Program-made: the position numbers and the translations under genes | In this document: in pieces, positions 4,968 to 7,120 of the stretch | Layout of the letters: every line of letters begins with the position of its first letter | Numbering within the stretch: position 1 is the first letter of the stretch | Assembly: GCA_019423265.1 (NCBI GenBank) | Contig: JAHZBS010000120.1 | Location: forward strand, 1 to 7,120 | Length of the DNA stretch: 7,120 nucleotides | From: Clostridiales bacterium | GTDB lineage: Bacteria > Bacillota_A > Clostridia > Lachnospirales > Bianqueaceae | Direction of reading: 5' to 3' | The notes under the pieces: model-generated | The model's input: only the letters and a program-made list of their open reading frames with translations | Databases searched by the model: none | Told to the model about the DNA's origin: nothing

Positions 4968-6815
4968 ATGAAAAAAGCACTGAGCTATATACAACAATGG
5001 TTTTCTTATTTTGGGGATATCCTTTCCCTGTTTAAAAAAATTGCTGCCGATGAGCCGGGATACATCGTTGGATACTGCTTTAATACCATCGTTTCAGCTG
5101 TGTGGCCATTTAACAACATCTTATTTATCAAATTACTTCTGGATGAATTTACGAATGATCGCAGGTTTAAAATAGCGCTGCTGTACGCCGTCTTGATGTG
5201 TAGCATCAATTTCCTGCTTCGATTCCTCACGAGTTTTTTTAACCGGCAGGAACAAAAGGTACTGGAACGGGTTAAAGCAAAGTTCCTATTAGGTGTGGAA
5301 GAGGTAACCATGGAAGTCTCGTACGATAAACTTGAGAATTCAAAGATTATAGATCAGCGACAAAAGGCTATGGAAATTTTCTATCCAACCATGTCCGGAT
5401 TTATGGATCTATTTAAAACCATGTCCCTCGCACGGACAATGTTTGCATGTTTTCTGCAAATCGTTGGATATGTTTCGATCTTATTTACGCTACATCCTCT
5501 GATCATTGTAATTATGCTAGTGATCTGTCTATTCAGCATTGTTATCGAATCCAAAGCGTCGGAAAAAGAGTTTAACGTTTGGAATGTTACATTAGTACAC
5601 TATGGCCGGAAGCTAGGCTACCTGCAAGACGTAGGCACCAATCTGGCATATGCCAAGGAATTGCGAATTTACCAGGTTGGCGATTGGCTTGTCAAAAAGT
5701 TAATAGATGTCATCGGTAAAATCGTAAAAGAAGTTTCTACCACAGTCCGAGGATTCGTCATCGTAGCTTGCGTTTCCAACATATTGATTATTCTCCTGAA
5801 TGGGGGGCTTTACCTTTATTTTTATTTTCTTGCCACACGTAATCTTGTTAGCATAGCGGATGTATCGGTTTATTTCAACACAGTCAATTCATTTATTCTG
5901 GCTTTGCTCTCCACCTCCAGCAGTGTGGTCGTTCTATTCAAGTCAGGCCATTACCTTCGAGCATATATAGAATATATCAACATGGGGATGGACAAAGGAG
6001 TAGAGAAGGCATCGAAACAAAATGATACAGTCCTATCACAAATAACACCTGAGAATATGACCTTAGAATTTCGAGAGGTCTGGTTCCGTTATCCTGGAAC
6101 GGAGAATGATATTTTAAAGGGAGTTACATTTACCATCAATCCCAGGAGTAAGACGGCTATTGTTGGCGACAATGGCGCGGGAAAGACTACAGTCATTAAA
6201 TTGATTCTTAAGTTTTACAAGCCGAATGCTGGTACTATTTTGCTCAATGGTATTGATATCCAAAAGATTTCTGATTGTCAGTACTACCAATATATTTCCG
6301 TTGTCTTTCAGGATTTCAAGATACTGAATTATTCGTTAGCGGAAAACATTGCTTTCGACAAACCGTGTGATAAAGCAAGACTGGATCAGATAATGGAGGA
6401 TCTTGAACTGACGAAAATGGTATCCAACTTGCCAGAAGGCTACGAGACAATCTGCGGTAGATTATTTGGTGAAGAAGGGATTGAACTTTCTGGCGGTCAA
6501 GGTCAAAAAGTTGCGATTGCCAGGGCGTTATTTAAGGAATCCTCATTTATTATCCTTGACGAACCAACAGCCATGCTCTCGCCAGCGAGCGAATCTGAGA
6601 TCTTCCAAAATCTAAACGATCTTACCATAGGAAAAACTGCAATCTTTATTTCCCACAGAATGTCGAGCTGCCGTTTCTGCGATAACATTATCGTATTGGA
6701 TAAGGGAAAGGTAGTGGAGGAAGGAAATCATGATACTCTGATGGAAGAAAACGGATTTTACTGCAAGATGTTTACAACCCAAGCCAATTTTTATCATCAA
6801 ATGATGGATGAGTAA
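4968..6815 (+). CDS. ABC exporter half-transporter, permease fused to ATPase (615 aa)
   Basis: This second half-transporter has the same layout as its neighbour. Hydrophobic segments lie near residues 32-58, 68-90, 155-193 and 262-290, with the ATPase domain from about 365. Motifs are A-loop Tyr375, Walker A GDNGAGKTT (400-408, Lys406), Q-loop Gln448, signature LSGGQ (507-511), Walker B FIILD with Glu532, and H-loop His563. The D-loop reads AMLSP, again with Ser (538) for Asp. Because both proteins keep Glu and LSGGQ, neither ATP site of a heterodimer would be degenerate by the usual criteria, unlike TM287/288-type exporters. The start at 4968 follows GGGGAG (4958-4963) by 4 nt and lies 12 nt after the previous stop, so the two are co-transcribed. 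Homodimers cannot be excluded. No peptidase (C39) domain is present, so leader cleavage is not expected of it. Confidence 0.95.
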   Translation: MKKALSYIQQWFSYFGDILSLFKKIAADEPGYIVGYCFNTIVSAVWPFNNILFIKLLLDEFTNDRRFKIALLYAVLMCSINFLLRFLTSFFNRQEQKVLERVKAKFLLGVEEVTMEVSYDKLENSKIIDQRQKAMEIFYPTMSGFMDLFKTMSLARTMFACFLQIVGYVSILFTLHPLIIVIMLVICLFSIVIESKASEKEFNVWNVTLVHYGRKLGYLQDVGTNLAYAKELRIYQVGDWLVKKLIDVIGKIVKEVSTTVRGFVIVACVSNILIILLNGGLYLYFYFLATRNLVSIADVSVYFNTVNSFILALLSTSSSVVVLFKSGHYLRAYIEYINMGMDKGVEKASKQNDTVLSQITPENMTLEFREVWFRYPGTENDILKGVTFTINPRSKTAIVGDNGAGKTTVIKLILKFYKPNAGTILLNGIDIQKISDCQYYQYISVVFQDFKILNYSLAENIAFDKPCDKARLDQIMEDLELTKMVSNLPEGYETICGRLFGEEGIELSGGQGQKVAIARALFKESSFIILDEPTAMLSPASESEIFQNLNDLTIGKTAIFISHRMSSCRFCDNIIVLDKGKVVEEGNHDTLMEENGFYCKMFTTQANFYHQMMDE

Positions 6816-6914
6816 TGACTTAGCTCCCCTAGTTATTGTAGCCTGAGTTGGATGATTTGATATAAAAAATAAAAATATAATGGAGTTTTTGTGCAAAATT
6901 AAATTAAAAAAAGC

Positions 6915-6943
6915 TTGCCAAATAGCGGTAGAAGCGGTATAAT
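6915..6943 (+). promoter_or_regulatory. Strong sigma-70-type promoter of the tRNA genes
   Basis: TTGCCA (6915-6920) and a perfect TATAAT (6938-6943) are separated by exactly 17 bp, preceded by an A-rich stretch (6899-6912) that resembles an UP element. Transcription would start near 6950, about 23 nt before tRNA-Gly. No clear terminator separates it from the ABC genes, but a promoter this good should act alone. Confidence 0.85.
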
Positions 6944-6957
6944 ATAATTCGCTTCTA
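6929..6957. repeat. 8-bp perfect inverted repeat around the tRNA promoter -10 box
   Basis: TAGAAGCG (6929-6936) and CGCTTCTA (6950-6957) are exact reverse complements with a 13-bp centre that contains TATAAT. The right arm covers the expected transcription start. It could be an operator, or chance. Confidence 0.6.
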
Positions 6958-6972
6958 GAAATTGAACTTTTC

Positions 6973-7043
6973 GCGGGTGTAGTTCAATGGTAGAACACTA
7001 GCCTTCCAAGCTAGATACGAGGGTCCGATTCCCTTCACCCGCT
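6973..7043 (+). tRNA. tRNA-Gly (anticodon TCC)
   Basis: A complete cloverleaf is visible. The acceptor GCGGGTG (6973-6979) pairs with CACCCGC (7036-7042). The D arm is GTTCAATGGTAGAAC. The anticodon stem CTAGC/GCTAG (6998-7002, 7010-7014) encloses CTTCCAA, with anticodon TCC at 7005-7007, which reads GGA and GGG. The T arm has GGTCCGATTCC. The discriminator is T7043. CCA is not encoded and must be added after transcription. Only 3 nt separate it from the next tRNA, so both are cut from one transcript. Confidence 0.96.
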
Positions 7044-7046
7044 TAC

Positions 7047-7120
7047 GTGCGCATAGCTCAGCTGGATAGAGCGTCTGGCTACGGACCAGAAGGTCGCGGG
7101 TTCGAATCCTACTGCGCACG
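7047..7120 (+). tRNA. tRNA-Arg (anticodon ACG)
   Basis: The acceptor GTGCGCA (7047-7053) pairs with TGCGCAC (7113-7119) and the discriminator is G7120, the last base of the window. The D stem is GCTC/GAGC. The anticodon stem TCTGG/CCAGA (7074-7078, 7086-7090) holds CTACGGA, with anticodon ACG at 7081-7083. Its A34 is normally deaminated to inosine by TadA to read CGU, CGC and CGA. The T stem GCGGG/CCTAC has one C-A mismatch and one G-T pair. Whether CCA is encoded lies beyond the window. Confidence 0.95.

Noticed and set aside
6813..6838. Hairpin TAATGACT ... AGTTATTG just after the second ABC gene
   Set aside because: It has a weak AT-rich stem with G-T pairs and no T tract after it, so it is not called as a terminator.
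1..7120. CRISPR array, insertion sequence or transposase
   Set aside because: No regularly spaced repeats and no transposase or integrase motif were seen on either strand.

Overview
The window looks like Bacillota, most likely a Clostridia-type genome. The grounds are strong AGGAGG-type Shine-Dalgarno sites, tightly packed co-directional genes, and a tRNA-Gly gene that does not encode its CCA end. This is an impression from sequence style, not a database assignment. Every supported feature lies on the + strand.

Region 1 (about 6-2600) is a compact, GC-richer operon fragment of four genes. It holds a pyruvoyl-type S-adenosylmethionine decarboxylase homologue (SpeD family) carrying an extra N-terminal region with two CxxC pairs, a small GNAT-like protein, an FkbH-type HAD-IIIC/GNAT protein, and an 83-residue acyl carrier protein. 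Gene 1 to gene 2 is an 11-nt gap. The next two junctions are ATGA overlaps, so the genes are probably translationally coupled. FkbH plus a free ACP is the known pair that makes glyceryl-type thioesters for polyketide or hybrid natural products. A SpeD homologue beside it suggests a pathway that also uses a decarboxylated precursor such as decarboxylated SAM, or a diamine. The operon probably begins upstream of the window, so the full pathway cannot be read here.

Region 2 (2601-3170) has no intact gene but is full of debris. It holds a degenerate initiator-tRNA-like sequence, two successive hairpin/T-rich terminator candidates, an AT-rich stretch with a weak promoter candidate, and a clear but broken piece of a nonribosomal peptide synthetase adenylation domain (core A5 area and the downstream GRP..DTQVY strand). 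The region looks like a deletion or recombination scar inside or beside a former NRPS-containing cluster. Base composition drops from mid-50s %GC before it to low-40s after it, by eye on sampled lines.

Region 3 (3171-6815) is a pair of full-length ABC exporter half-transporters (TMD-NBD), 594 and 615 aa. They are 12 nt apart, each with its own ribosome binding site, and probably form a heterodimer. Both have complete Walker A, LSGGQ, Walker B glutamate and H-loop, but both have Ser where the D-loop Asp normally lies. Next to an NRPS relic, a natural-product or peptide exporter is the simplest reading.

Region 4 (6816-7120) carries a near-consensus promoter (TTGCCA-17-TATAAT). An 8-bp perfect inverted repeat brackets its -10 box. 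It drives tRNA-Gly(TCC) and tRNA-Arg(ACG), the latter ending at the last base of the window.
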